Source: an uncultured Stenotrophomonas sp.
GTDB lineage: Bacteria > Pseudomonadota > Gammaproteobacteria > Xanthomonadales > Xanthomonadaceae
Length of the DNA: 64,000 nt
Assembly (NCBI GenBank): GCA_913775725.1
Contig: CAJYNG010000017.1
Span: 217,996 to 281,995, forward strand
Direction of reading: 5' to 3'
A program made the translations under genes and the position numbers. Below are positions 26,864 through 35,746 of the stretch, in pieces (within the stretch, counting starts at the first letter, position 1; the number at the start of each line of letters is the position of its first letter). Under the pieces are notes generated by a model. The model was given only the letters and a program-made list of their open reading frames with translations, was not told the DNA's origin and did no database searches.

Positions 26864-26934
26864 GCCACGCTGACACGCCGCCTGCATCGCCGATGCGTAT
26901 GCTGGCGGCCTGTCCGCTTCGATCAGGTATCGTC

Positions 26935-27333
26935 ATGCGCCTGCGCCGCTTCACCAGCCTTGTCCTGACCGCGCTGCTTGCCGCCTGCAGCAGCGCACCA
27001 CCGGCCGCCGATACGGCGGCAGCACCTGCTGCAGCCACCAGCCCTGAAGCAGCCGAGGCCTACCGCGAAGCACGTGACGTCGACTGCCAGGCCGCCGGTG
27101 GCACCCTGCAACGGCTCGGCCGGCTGCAGCGCGAGCAGTGCGTGATTCCCTATGCCGACGCCGGCAAGGCCTGCACCCGCAGGAGTGACTGCACCGGCCA
27201 GTGTCTGGCCACGGGCGAAGTGGCTGCCGGCACTGCCGCCACCGGTACCTGCCAGCGCGACGTGCGCCAGAATTTCGGCTGCCGCCAGCGCATCGATGAC
27301 GGCAAGGCGCAGGGCACGATCTGCGTGGACTGA
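26935..27333 (+). CDS. Small cysteine-rich lipoprotein of unknown function
   Basis: 132 residues. A lipoprotein signal (MRLRRFTSLVLTALLAAC) is followed by an Ala/Pro linker and a domain with eight further cysteines, enough for four disulfides (DCQAAGG, EQCVI, ACTRRSDCTGQC, TCQRD, FGCRQ, TICVD). No family is recognised. The ATG at the lipoprotein signal is preferred over one 14 codons upstream. It is a short gene between rmuC and a SMAG pair, on the same strand as both neighbours. Confidence 0.8.
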   Translation: MRLRRFTSLVLTALLAACSSAPPAADTAAAPAAATSPEAAEAYREARDVDCQAAGGTLQRLGRLQREQCVIPYADAGKACTRRSDCTGQCLATGEVAAGTAATGTCQRDVRQNFGCRQRIDDGKAQGTICVD

Positions 27334-27342
27334 ACATGTCCT

Positions 27343-27402
27343 GTAGAGCCGAGCCCATGCTCGGCTGCCCTGCAATGAGCCGAGCGTAGGCTCGGCTCTC
27401 CA
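27343..27402. repeat. SMAG inverted pair
   Basis: GTAG plus AGCCGAGC-CCAT-GCTCGGCT, then the inverted unit AGCCGAGC-GTAG-GCTCGGCT whose outer CTAC has drifted. It follows the cysteine-rich lipoprotein gene. Confidence 0.8.
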
Positions 27403-27459
27403 ACAGCGCGCGCGGCGCTATGCTGGTGGGCCATTCCCCGCTGTTGCCGGAGCCCCCGC

Positions 27460-28005
27460 GTGAGCACCTCGATCCAGGACATTTCCCTCACCACCATCGA
27501 CGGCCAGCCGTCCTCGCTTGCCGACTACCAGGGCAAGGTGCTGCTGCTGGTCAACGTCGCCTCCAAGTGTGGCCTGACCCCGCAGTACGAAGGCCTGCAG
27601 GCGCTGTATGCGGAAAAGCACGCGCAGGGCCTTGAAGTGCTGGGCTTCCCCGCCAACAACTTCCTCGGCCAGGAGCCGGGCAGCGAGGCGGAAATCCAGC
27701 AGTTCTGCCAGCTCACCTACGACGTCAGCTTCCCGATGTTCTCCAAGATCAGCGTGGCCGGTGACGACACCCACCCGCTGTACCAGCAGCTGACCGCTGC
27801 CCAGCCGCAGTCGATCGGCGAAGGCCCGCTGCGTGAGCGTCTGGCCAGCAAGGAGATCCCGATCCACGCAGCACCGGCGGTGCTGTGGAACTTCGAGAAG
27901 TTCCTGGTTGGCCGCGACGGCAAGGTCATCGCGCGCTTTGCCCCGGACGTGGCTGCCGATGACGCGCGCCTGCGCGAGGCCATCGAGGCCGCGCTGGCGG
28001 CCTGA
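27460..28005 (+). CDS. Glutathione peroxidase family peroxidase (BtuE-like)
   Basis: Reduces hydroperoxides. The 181 residues contain the catalytic tetrad: Cys37 in NVASKCGLT, Gln71 in NNFLGQEPG, and Trp143-Asn144 in LWNFEKFLV. A second cysteine, Cys83 in QFCQLTYDV, is in the position of the resolving cysteine of thioredoxin-dependent glutathione peroxidases, so thioredoxin may be the real reductant. The start is GTG (MSTSIQDISL). An intrinsic terminator lies downstream, shared with the convergent mla operon. Confidence 0.94.
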   Translation: MSTSIQDISLTTIDGQPSSLADYQGKVLLLVNVASKCGLTPQYEGLQALYAEKHAQGLEVLGFPANNFLGQEPGSEAEIQQFCQLTYDVSFPMFSKISVAGDDTHPLYQQLTAAQPQSIGEGPLRERLASKEIPIHAAPAVLWNFEKFLVGRDGKVIARFAPDVAADDARLREAIEAALAA

Positions 28006-28011
28006 TCGGCC

Positions 28012-28050
28012 GGGGTCGGATCCCCTTCCACGGGAAAGGGCTCCGACCCC
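28012..28050. repeat. GGGGTC-type palindromic repeat
   Basis: GGGGTCGGATCCCCTTCC and a partner arm GGGAAAGGGCTCCGACCCC around a short centre. It lies just after the peroxidase gene and before the terminator. Confidence 0.7.
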
Positions 28051-28066
28051 ACCGGCAGTGCCAAAG

Positions 28067-28093
28067 AAAAACCCCGCCGAGGCGGGGTTTTTT
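28067..28093. terminator. Bidirectional rho-independent terminator
   Basis: AAAAACCCCGCC-GA-GGCGGGGTTTTTT: a G+C stem with A-run before and T-run after, so it can stop both the peroxidase transcript and the converging mla operon. Confidence 0.92.
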
Positions 28094-28112
28094 CATGCAT
28101 CGCTGAGCGACC

Positions 28113-29126
28113 TCAGTGCGTCCACTGCGGCATCGGCATCGCATCGACCGGGATCGGCGAATTGGCATCGTCGTGGCCACGGTCACGCTTGCTGCGCAGA
28201 TCGTTCTCGATCTGGTAGTTGCGGCGCTGCATCCACGCATCGCGGACCAGCGAGTACTCGTCCACGGCGGTATCGCGCAGGTCGTCGATCGCCAGCAGCT
28301 GCGCGCGGGTATCGACCAGCTGCAGGCCCTGCAGGCCGATGCGGACCTTGTCCTCTTCGATGCGGCGGATCGGCGACAGCGGAATGTCACCGGCCAGGCC
28401 GAACACATCGCGCACGGTACGCGGGCCGAAGAACGGCAGTTCCACGTAGCGCGAACGCCGCCAGCCCCAGGCACCCAGGGTCTGGCCGAAGTCCTCATTG
28501 CGACGCGGCACCATCGCCTTGCTGGCCGGATCGAACAGGCCGCCGATACCCAGCGTGCTGTTCATCAGGAAGCGGCCGAGGCTGTCCCACGCATCGGCAC
28601 CGCGGCCCTGCAGCAGCTGGTTGGTGATGGTCACCGGTGCGCGCAGGTTGCTGAAGAAGTTGCTGACGCCGGTGCGGGCGAAGCGCGGCACCACGTGGGT
28701 GTAGGCCGTGGCCAGCGGGCGCGCGATGCCGCGGTCAACCGCGTTGTTGAAGGTGTGCACCTTGCGGTTGAACGGTTCCCACGGATCGTAGGCCGCCGCG
28801 CTGCCGGTGTTGCCGGCACCACCATAGAGGGCATCGAAGTCGTCATCACCACCGGGGGCGGTTGCCGCTGCGGCCCTGGCCGCATCGGTGTCGGCGCTGC
28901 GGGCCGGTGCCGATGGCGGCGTGGCCGGCGCAGGTGCCGCAACCACGGCTGCGGCCGGTGCGGCATCGACCGTAGCGGGATCGGCGGTGGGGGCGGAGGC
29001 CTCGGCGATGGTACTGGCCGGGACCACGGTGCTGGCCGCCGGCGCATCGTTGCGTGCGGGCTTGCCGGCGCAGGCGGTCAGGGCGGTGGCCAGGACGATC
29101 AGGGGGAAAGTGCGTACGACGTTCAT
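28113..29126 (-). CDS. mlaA: Outer-membrane lipid asymmetry lipoprotein MlaA (VacJ)
   Basis: Removes mislocalised phospholipids from the outer leaflet of the outer membrane and passes them to MlaC. A lipoprotein signal ends LATALTAC. It is followed by a long Ala/Pro/Thr-rich linker of about 100 residues that is absent from E. coli MlaA and makes the protein 337 residues long. The family domain then begins (YDPWEPFNRKVHTFNNAVDR) and includes NSTLGIGGLFDPAS, FGQTLGAWG and ELPFFGPRTVRD. It is the last gene of the mla operon; in E. coli it is unlinked. Confidence 0.95.
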   Translation of the reverse strand: MNVVRTFPLIVLATALTACAGKPARNDAPAASTVVPASTIAEASAPTADPATVDAAPAAAVVAAPAPATPPSAPARSADTDAARAAAATAPGGDDDFDALYGGAGNTGSAAAYDPWEPFNRKVHTFNNAVDRGIARPLATAYTHVVPRFARTGVSNFFSNLRAPVTITNQLLQGRGADAWDSLGRFLMNSTLGIGGLFDPASKAMVPRRNEDFGQTLGAWGWRRSRYVELPFFGPRTVRDVFGLAGDIPLSPIRRIEEDKVRIGLQGLQLVDTRAQLLAIDDLRDTAVDEYSLVRDAWMQRRNYQIENDLRSKRDRGHDDANSPIPVDAMPMPQWTH

Positions 29127-29127
29127 G

Positions 29128-29439
29128 TCAGCTCGCAGCAGAAGTAGCGTTGAAATCCAGGTCGGGCGACAGCCGGTAGGCTGCGCTCAGCTCGTTGTAG
29201 CCGGCCGGTGCGCCGGAGATCGCCAGTGGGTGGCCGGCGTTGCGCGCACGTGCCGCCAGTTCGGCCAGCAGCGCCAGGCCGGCGCTGTCCACGCGTTCGA
29301 CCTCGCCCAGCTCCAGCCGTGACAGCTTCGCCGGCAGGGCCTGCAGCTGCGGCCACAGCGCGATCACCGCGGCACGGTCGAGCACCCCGCGCAGGCGCAG
29401 GGTGTCGCCTTCCAGCAGCGCCAGTGCGTTACTTGCCAT
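29128..29439 (-). CDS. mlaB: STAS-domain protein MlaB
   Basis: Small cytoplasmic partner that binds the ATPase MlaF and supports activity of the MlaFEDB complex. At 103 residues it is a lone STAS domain, with RLELGEVERVDSAGLALLAEL carrying the conserved serine. It overlaps the end of mlaC by 11 bp and ends one base before the mlaA start. Confidence 0.9.
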   Translation of the reverse strand: MASNALALLEGDTLRLRGVLDRAAVIALWPQLQALPAKLSRLELGEVERVDSAGLALLAELAARARNAGHPLAISGAPAGYNELSAAYRLSPDLDFNATSAAS

Positions 29440-30091
29440 TGCCCGCGGGCCCGGCCTGCATGCTGCCGCTGTGCAGTTCGTTGGCCACCTGCTTGATGCC
29501 CTTCTGGCGCAGCGGGGTATCGAACTGGTTGCGGAAGGTCTGCACGTAGGAAATGCCTTCGATGTTGACGTCGAAGATCTTCCACTGGCCATTCACGTTG
29601 CGCATCCAGTACTCGACCGGGGTCGGCTCGTTGCCGGCGCGCACCAGTTCGGTGCTCACGCGCACGCCACGATTGCCCGGCAGCGGGCTTTCACCCTTCA
29701 GGCGGAAGCTCGGCTTGCCCTGGATGTTGAGCAGGGTCGAGCCGTAGCGCTGCATCAGGCTGTCGGCCATGGCATCGGCAAACAGCTTGATGTCGGCGTC
29801 GGAGGCGCCGCGGGCGTGCGGGCCCAGCACCAGGCGCGCGGCGTAGTCGCGGTCGAAGGTGCGGGTCAGCTCGCTGTCGATGTAGCTGCGCAGGCTGGCC
29901 GGGTTGCTGGTGAACTCGCTCTTGCGCTGCTGCAGCGTGGACAGGATGCGGCTGCTGGCATCGATCACCACCTTGCCGGCCTGGCCCTGCGTCGCGGCAG
30001 CGGCGGGAGCGGCGGCCTGCGCCTGGGCGAGGAACGGAGTGGCCACCAGCAGCGCCGAGGCGAGCAGGGCCGGGATCAGTTTCATCTTCAT
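29429..30091 (-). CDS. mlaC: Periplasmic phospholipid-binding protein MlaC
   Basis: Carries phospholipid between MlaA in the outer membrane and MlaFEDB in the inner membrane. 220 residues with a clear signal peptide (MKMKLIPALLASALLVATPFLAQAQA). The mature part has the family features YIDSELTRTFDRDYAARLVLG and WKIFDVNIEGISYVQTFRNQ. The start overlaps the mlaD stop by four bases. Confidence 0.95.
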   Translation of the reverse strand: MKMKLIPALLASALLVATPFLAQAQAAAPAAAATQGQAGKVVIDASSRILSTLQQRKSEFTSNPASLRSYIDSELTRTFDRDYAARLVLGPHARGASDADIKLFADAMADSLMQRYGSTLLNIQGKPSFRLKGESPLPGNRGVRVSTELVRAGNEPTPVEYWMRNVNGQWKIFDVNIEGISYVQTFRNQFDTPLRQKGIKQVANELHSGSMQAGPAGNGK

Positions 30092-30612
30092 GGTTGCGGT
30101 TCCGTTGCAGGCGCCTGCGCGCCATCGTTGGGCTTCTGAGCAGCGCCGCCACCGGCGCCGCCACTGAACATGTACTTGCCGACCAGCTGGATCAGGTCCA
30201 CTGCCGGCTGGGTGAAGACGATCTCGTCGCCGGCCTTCAGCACGTCCGGATCGCCGCCCGGCTGCAGACCGATATAGCTCTCGCCGAGCAAACCACTGGT
30301 GAAGATGCCGGCCGAGGTGTCCGCCGGCAGGTCCTTGACCTTGCTGTCCATGCGCAGGGTCACGATCGATTCGAACTTCACCGGGTCCAGGTCGATCGAG
30401 GCGACCTGGCCGACGGTGACGCCGCCGATCTTCACCGGCGCCTGCTTGCGCAGCTGGCCGACCTGGGAGAAGCGCGCTTTCAGGTCATAGCCTTCACTGC
30501 CCCAGCTCCAGCGCTGGTTGGTCGAGGCCACGGCCAGCACCATCAGCGAGGCCAGGGCCAGCAGCAGGAAAGCGCCGACGGAGAATTCGAGTCTGGGACC
30601 GCGGATGGCCAT
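30088..30612 (-). CDS. mlaD: MCE-domain substrate-binding subunit MlaD
   Basis: Single-pass inner-membrane protein whose MCE domains form a hexameric ring that holds the transported phospholipid. 174 residues: a transmembrane helix (EFSVGAFLLLALASLMVLAVAS), then the MCE domain with VKIGGVTVGQV and the conserved SGLLGESYIGLQPGG. The tail is Gly/Ala/Pro rich. The start MAIRGPRLEFSVG was chosen to open at the membrane helix. It is coupled to mlaC. Confidence 0.95.
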   Translation of the reverse strand: MAIRGPRLEFSVGAFLLLALASLMVLAVASTNQRWSWGSEGYDLKARFSQVGQLRKQAPVKIGGVTVGQVASIDLDPVKFESIVTLRMDSKVKDLPADTSAGIFTSGLLGESYIGLQPGGDPDVLKAGDEIVFTQPAVDLIQLVGKYMFSGGAGGGAAQKPNDGAQAPATEPQP

Positions 30613-30671
30613 GTGGATTACCTGATCGAGTCGTTGTGGCCGCGCGCGCCTGCGCACCGCCGGTGGAGGGG

Positions 30672-31421
30672 TTAGGTGAACAACATTGCCGACAGCACGA
30701 AGTTGAACATCAGTACCAGCAGCGAGGCGTTGACCACCGCACGGGTGGTCGCCACCGACGTGCCTTCAATGGTCGGCTCGGCATGGAAACCAACGTAGGC
30801 GGCGACCAGCGCGGCAGTGCCGCCGAAGATCGCCGACTTCAGCATCGCCACGCCGAAGTCGTCCCAGAAGTCCACGCTGTTGCGCAGCGCCGACCAGAAC
30901 ACGCCGTTGTCCAGGCCCAGCACGTGCACGGCTTCGAAGTAGCTGGCGCTGATCGCCAGCGAACAGAAGATGCCGGTCAGCAACGGCACGGTCAGCACCG
31001 CCGCCCAGAAGCGCGGCGCCACCGCCTTGGCCACCGGGTCGATCGCCATCAGCTCCAGCGCCTTGATCTGGTCGGTGGCACGCATCAACCCCAGTTCGGC
31101 GGCGATCGAGCTGCCGGCGCGGCCGATGAACAGCAGCGCGGTCAGCACCGGTGCCAGCTCGCGGTACAGCGACAGGCCGAGCAGGGTCGACAGCGCGTCA
31201 GCCGCACCGAAGGTGGTCAGCGTGCGGTAGCCCTGCAGGGTCAGCACCAGGCCGACGAAGGCACCACCGACGGCGATGATCGGCAGCGAGCGCGCGCCGA
31301 TCTTGTAGATCTCGCGGGTCAGCTCGGCCAGGAAATCACGCGTGGGCAGCGAACCGCGCAGCACGGTCAGCGAGAACAAGCCGGCGCGGCCAAGCGAACG
31401 GGTGGCTTGGACGAACGGCAT
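30672..31421 (-). CDS. mlaE: ABC transporter permease MlaE
   Basis: Permease of the MlaFEDB lipid transporter. 249 residues with five or so membrane segments and the family signatures IAVGGAFVGLVLTLQGYRTL, ELAPVLTALLFIGRAGSSIAAELG and MRATDQIKALELMAIDP (the coupling region that touches the ATPase). Its ATG overlaps the mlaF stop. A 59-bp gap precedes mlaD. Confidence 0.96.
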   Translation of the reverse strand: MPFVQATRSLGRAGLFSLTVLRGSLPTRDFLAELTREIYKIGARSLPIIAVGGAFVGLVLTLQGYRTLTTFGAADALSTLLGLSLYRELAPVLTALLFIGRAGSSIAAELGLMRATDQIKALELMAIDPVAKAVAPRFWAAVLTVPLLTGIFCSLAISASYFEAVHVLGLDNGVFWSALRNSVDFWDDFGVAMLKSAIFGGTAALVAAYVGFHAEPTIEGTSVATTRAVVNASLLVLMFNFVLSAMLFT

Positions 31422-32218
31422 CAGGCAACCCTCGCGCGTGGTGCGGCATCGAACGGAATCGGGCCATCGGGCTGGCCGTGCAGGAACTGCCGCAGCAGCG
31501 GGTCCTGGCTGGACTGCAGCGCCTCGGGCGTGCCCTGGAACACGATGCCGCCATTGGCGATCGCGATCACCTGGTCGCAGATCGGCAGGGTCTCGTGCAC
31601 GTGGTGGCTGACGATGATGCTGGTCAGGCCCAGGCTGTGGTTGAGGCGCTGGATCAGGCTCATGATCACCCCCGAGGCGATCGGGTCCAGCCCGGTCAGC
31701 GGCTCGTCGTAGATCATCAGCGGCGGGTCCAGCGCCAGTGCACGGGCCAGCGCAACGCGGCGCGCCATGCCACCGGACAGCTCGCGCGGCCAGGCATCGG
31801 CGGCGGCCAGCAGGCCCACCGCATGCAGCTTCATCTGTACCAGCCGGCGCAGCACGGCGGTCGGCAGGCGGGTGTGCGTACGCAGCGGCAGGGCGACGTT
31901 CTCGGCCACGGTGAGGTCGGTCAGCAGGCCGTTGCCCTGCAGCAGCACGCCCACGCTCTTGCGCATTTCCAGCAGCGCGGCGCTGTCATGCGGAATCGGC
32001 TTGCCGAACAGGGTGACCTCGCCAGCGACCGGGCGCAGTTCGCCGGTCAGCGCCGCCAGCAGGGTCGACTTGCCGCTGCCGGACGGACCGAGCACAGCGG
32101 TGATGCTGCCCTTGGGCACCTGCAGCGACACGTCGCGCAGGATCGTGCGCCCGCTCCGGTCGATGCGGACGTTGGATAACTGCACCAGACTGGAGGTGGA
32201 AGCCGACATGGGCACCAT
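31421..32218 (-). CDS. mlaF: ABC transporter ATP-binding protein MlaF
   Basis: Cytoplasmic ATPase driving the Mla lipid transporter. Walker A GPSGSGKST is at residues 44-52, signature LSGGMARRVALARAL and Walker B LMIYDEPLTGLDP follow, and the switch His is in IIVSHH. The 265-residue form starts at the first ATG; a start three codons later (MSASTSS) is equally likely. It is the first gene of the six-gene mla operon, transcribed away from recC across a 180-bp spacer. Confidence 0.96.
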   Translation of the reverse strand: MVPMSASTSSLVQLSNVRIDRSGRTILRDVSLQVPKGSITAVLGPSGSGKSTLLAALTGELRPVAGEVTLFGKPIPHDSAALLEMRKSVGVLLQGNGLLTDLTVAENVALPLRTHTRLPTAVLRRLVQMKLHAVGLLAAADAWPRELSGGMARRVALARALALDPPLMIYDEPLTGLDPIASGVIMSLIQRLNHSLGLTSIIVSHHVHETLPICDQVIAIANGGIVFQGTPEALQSSQDPLLRQFLHGQPDGPIPFDAAPRARVA

Positions 32219-32398
32219 TAACGTTTTTTAGACATCGAAGGATCGGGCCCGTCGGCTGAACATAAGCAGACTGGACGGTGCAGTATTGTTGCACGACAAG
32301 CCCTGGCGGAGGCCGGGACAATCGGCCGGCGTCCCGGAACAATCCGTACCGTTGGCGAGCCAAGCATTGAATACTGCCTGCCGTCCTGCACACTGTGC

Positions 32399-35300
32399 AT
32401 GATGAGTGACCCAGGCAGCGATTTCCGCCTCTACCATTCCAACTCCCTGGACGTGCTGGCCGCGCTGCTGGCACGCAATGTGCGTGCGCCGGTACCGGGC
32501 CAGCCGCTGCTGGCGCCGGAAGTGGTGCTGATCCCGCAGGTGGCGATGCGGCGTTGGCTGCAGGCGACACTGGCGGCCGAGTTCGGTGTGGCTGCCAACC
32601 TCGAGTTCCTGACCCCGGGTGAGTTCGTGGCGCGCGCGCTGAAGGCCAACGTCAGCGGCGAGCAGGACGATCTGGACGCGGCCGGCCTGCACTGGAAGCT
32701 GTATCAGGCACTGCGCGACCCGGCGTTGCTGGCGCAGCCACCGATGCGCGCGCTGCAATCCTATCTTGCCGGCGATGACGCATTGAAACCGTGGGCGCTG
32801 GCCGGCGAGCTGGCCTCGGTGTTCGAGAAGTACCAGGCCTGGCGCCGTGACTGGCTGCTGCGCTGGGCCGCCGGCGCCGATCCGGCCGATCCGCAGGCGA
32901 TCCTCTGGCGCACCATCACCCATGGCCACGACTACCGCGCCCGCCGCATCCAGGAGTACCTGGACCGCTTCGAAGGCGCCGGCCAGCCGCTGCCGCAGGG
33001 CTTGCCGCCGCGCATGTCTGCGTTCGCGACGCTCAACATCTCACCCGACGTGCTGCGGGTGATGGCCACCCAGGCACGGGTGGGCGAGCTGCACTTCTAT
33101 ATGCCCACCCCGGTGCAGTCGTACTGGGGCGACCTGCAGACACTGGCCGAGCGCCTGCGCAGTGGCGCGCCCGATCCCTTCGGTGAAGCGGCCGGCGAGA
33201 ACCGCCTGCTGGAAGCCTGGGGTGCGGCCGGGCGCGACTTCATGGCGGTGCTGGGCAGCTACGAGGTGGTGCATCCGGCCGGCGAGATCGCCGCCTATTC
33301 TGATCCGGAAGAGGACACGCGCCCGACCCTGGACGAAGGTGGCCTGTCCGACAGCCTGCTGCATCGCCTGCAGCGCGATCTGTTCCACCGCCGCGCACTG
33401 CCCTCGGGTGAGCTGCGCGACGGCCTGCGCAGCGACGACCCCAGCCTGCAGGTACACGCCTGCCACACCCGCCTGCGCGAGCTGCAGGTGCTGCACGACC
33501 AGCTGCGCAGCCTGCTGCAGGACCCGCGCTTCGACCCGCCGCTGCAGGCGCGCGAGATCGCGGTGCTGGCGCCGGACATCGATCCCTATGTGCCCTATCT
33601 GGAAGCGGTGTTCGGCGGTCGCGGCGGCGAGGAGGAGCACATTCCCTATGCGCTGGCCGACAGCAGTCCACTGGCGGGCGAGCCGTTGGCCGACGTGTTC
33701 GTGCATCTGCTGGGCCTGCCGGTCTCGCGCTTTGGCTTGAACGAAGTGCTGGATCTGCTGGCCAGCGCGCCGCTGGCCGAGGCGGCCGGGCTGGAAGCGG
33801 TGGACTTCGACCGTCTGCATGGCTGGCTGCAACAGGCCGGCGCACGCTGGGGCCTGGACGCGAAACACCGCAACCAGCACCAGGCACCGGCCGACGACGC
33901 CTACACCTGGCAGTTCGCGCTGGATCGCCTTGTACTCGGCCATGCCACCGGCAGCGAGGCGGACCTGGCCGGCGTGGCGCCGTGGATCGAACTGGAAGGC
34001 GGCGCGTTGGACGCGCTGGACCGGCTGCTGCGTCTGCTGCGCGTGCTGGCCATCTACCAGCGCCGCCTGGGCGAACTGCTGACCCCGGCGCAGTGGCGGC
34101 AACGCCTGCTGTCGCTGCTGGATGCACTGCTGCCGAACGCGCCCAGCTCGCCCAACAGCCAGCGCGCGCTGGAGCGCCTGCGCAAGCTGCTCAACCAGTT
34201 TGCCGACGATGCCGCCAAGGCCGGTTTCGAAGACGGCGTGCCGCCGGACGTGGTGCGTTCGCACTTCGCCGGCGCACTGGGCGAGGCCGATACGCGCGCG
34301 CCGCTGCTGACCGGTGGCATCAGTTTCGGCCGCATGGTGCCGATGCGCCTGCTGCCATTCCGGGTGATCTGCGTGCTGGGCCTCAACGACGGTGATTTCC
34401 CGCGCCGTGACCCGGCTGCCGGCCTCAATCAGCTCACCGCCGAGCTGGATACGCCGCGCCGCCGTCCGGGCGACCGCTCCACCCGCGAGGATGACCGCTT
34501 CCTGTTCCTGCAGCTGTTCGCCGCCGCGCAGGAGGTGTTCTATCTCAGCTATCTCGGCGCCGATCCGCGCGATGGCAGCGTGCGCGAGCCGTCGGTACTG
34601 GTCAGCGAACTGATCGATGCCGCCGCCGCGTATCACCTCGATCCGCCTGCGGCGGCCCGCGACTTCACCGTGCGTCATGCCTTGCAGCCGTTCTCGCCAG
34701 CCGCGTTCGGCGATGGTGATCCACGCCGTTTCAGTTATCGCCGCCAGTGGCATCCGGCCGCCGGTCGCCTCACCGGCCAGCGCGGTGGCCTGCAGCCGTG
34801 GTTCGATGCACCGTTGCCGCCGCCGCTCGACGATGCAGTGGAAGAGGAGGTCGCGCTCGATACCCTGCGCCGCTTCCTGTGCGACCCGGCCGGGCAGTTC
34901 CTCGCACAGTCGCTGGGCCTGCGTCTGGCCGACGATGTCGACGAGGTTGATGACCTGGAACCGCTGGTGCTGTCCTCGCGCGGGCCGGAAAAGCGCAGCG
35001 TGCAGGCGGCGGTGGTGCGCGCCACGCTCAGCGGCGATACCGAGCCGTTGTACCCGCGGCTGCGCGCACGTGGCCTGCTGCCCTCGGGGCCATTGGGCGA
35101 GCGCCAGTTCGAGGTGGAGCAGTTGAAGACGCGCCCGTATGCCAGCGCGCTGCTGGGCTGGATGCAGGGCGAACCATTGGAAAGCCGTCGCTACGAAGTG
35201 GACATCGATGGCGTGCGCCTGCATGGCCGCGTGGCCGATCGGCATCCCGAAGGGCTGGTGCGCCTGCGTGCGGGCACGCTCAATGGCAACGCAGTGATTC

Positions 35301-35746
35301 GTCAGGGCCTGGACTGGCTGCTGGCCAACGCCGCTGGCGACGCGCTGCCACTTGTGCAGTTCCACGATGGCGGCGACGCCGGTCCCGGCCCACATGTGCT
35401 TCCGGCACTGAGCGTTCCGGCTGCGCGCGCGGCGCTGCGTGCGCTGCTGCAGTTGCGCCAACGTGGCCTGCGTGAGCCGCTGCGCTTTGCCCCGTATACC
35501 GGTTGGGTGCTGTACAACGCGCCGACAGAAAAACAGCGCAGCGAAGGGTGGAAGCAGTGGCACGGAAGCGACCGCACCTGGGGTGAATCCAGCAGCGACG
35601 CCTGGCAGCTGCTGCTGCGCGGTGCCGATCCGTTCGCCACCGATGCCAGCTATGCCGACCTGCTGCGCAACAGCCAGGTGGTCTTCAGCGCGGTGCGCGA
35701 AGGCCGCACGCTTGGCGCCGAATCAAGCCGGGAGGATGGCGCATGA
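32399..35746 (+). CDS. recC: Exodeoxyribonuclease V subunit gamma (RecC)
   Basis: Chi-scanning subunit of the RecBCD double-strand-break repair nuclease/helicase. 1115 residues (E. coli 1122). The inactive helicase-like N-terminal half begins FRLYHSNSLDVLAALLA and includes VLIPQVAMRRWLQ; a C-terminal inactive nuclease-like part follows. Characteristic segments are LNDGDFPRRDP and RLLPFRVICVLGLNDGDF. The stop overlaps recB by four bases (ATGA). The gene order recC-recB-recD forms one operon here without ptrA. Confidence 0.95.
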   Translation: MMSDPGSDFRLYHSNSLDVLAALLARNVRAPVPGQPLLAPEVVLIPQVAMRRWLQATLAAEFGVAANLEFLTPGEFVARALKANVSGEQDDLDAAGLHWKLYQALRDPALLAQPPMRALQSYLAGDDALKPWALAGELASVFEKYQAWRRDWLLRWAAGADPADPQAILWRTITHGHDYRARRIQEYLDRFEGAGQPLPQGLPPRMSAFATLNISPDVLRVMATQARVGELHFYMPTPVQSYWGDLQTLAERLRSGAPDPFGEAAGENRLLEAWGAAGRDFMAVLGSYEVVHPAGEIAAYSDPEEDTRPTLDEGGLSDSLLHRLQRDLFHRRALPSGELRDGLRSDDPSLQVHACHTRLRELQVLHDQLRSLLQDPRFDPPLQAREIAVLAPDIDPYVPYLEAVFGGRGGEEEHIPYALADSSPLAGEPLADVFVHLLGLPVSRFGLNEVLDLLASAPLAEAAGLEAVDFDRLHGWLQQAGARWGLDAKHRNQHQAPADDAYTWQFALDRLVLGHATGSEADLAGVAPWIELEGGALDALDRLLRLLRVLAIYQRRLGELLTPAQWRQRLLSLLDALLPNAPSSPNSQRALERLRKLLNQFADDAAKAGFEDGVPPDVVRSHFAGALGEADTRAPLLTGGISFGRMVPMRLLPFRVICVLGLNDGDFPRRDPAAGLNQLTAELDTPRRRPGDRSTREDDRFLFLQLFAAAQEVFYLSYLGADPRDGSVREPSVLVSELIDAAAAYHLDPPAAARDFTVRHALQPFSPAAFGDGDPRRFSYRRQWHPAAGRLTGQRGGLQPWFDAPLPPPLDDAVEEEVALDTLRRFLCDPAGQFLAQSLGLRLADDVDEVDDLEPLVLSSRGPEKRSVQAAVVRATLSGDTEPLYPRLRARGLLPSGPLGERQFEVEQLKTRPYASALLGWMQGEPLESRRYEVDIDGVRLHGRVADRHPEGLVRLRAGTLNGNAVIRQGLDWLLANAAGDALPLVQFHDGGDAGPGPHVLPALSVPAARAALRALLQLRQRGLREPLRFAPYTGWVLYNAPTEKQRSEGWKQWHGSDRTWGESSSDAWQLLLRGADPFATDASYADLLRNSQVVFSAVREGRTLGAESSREDGA

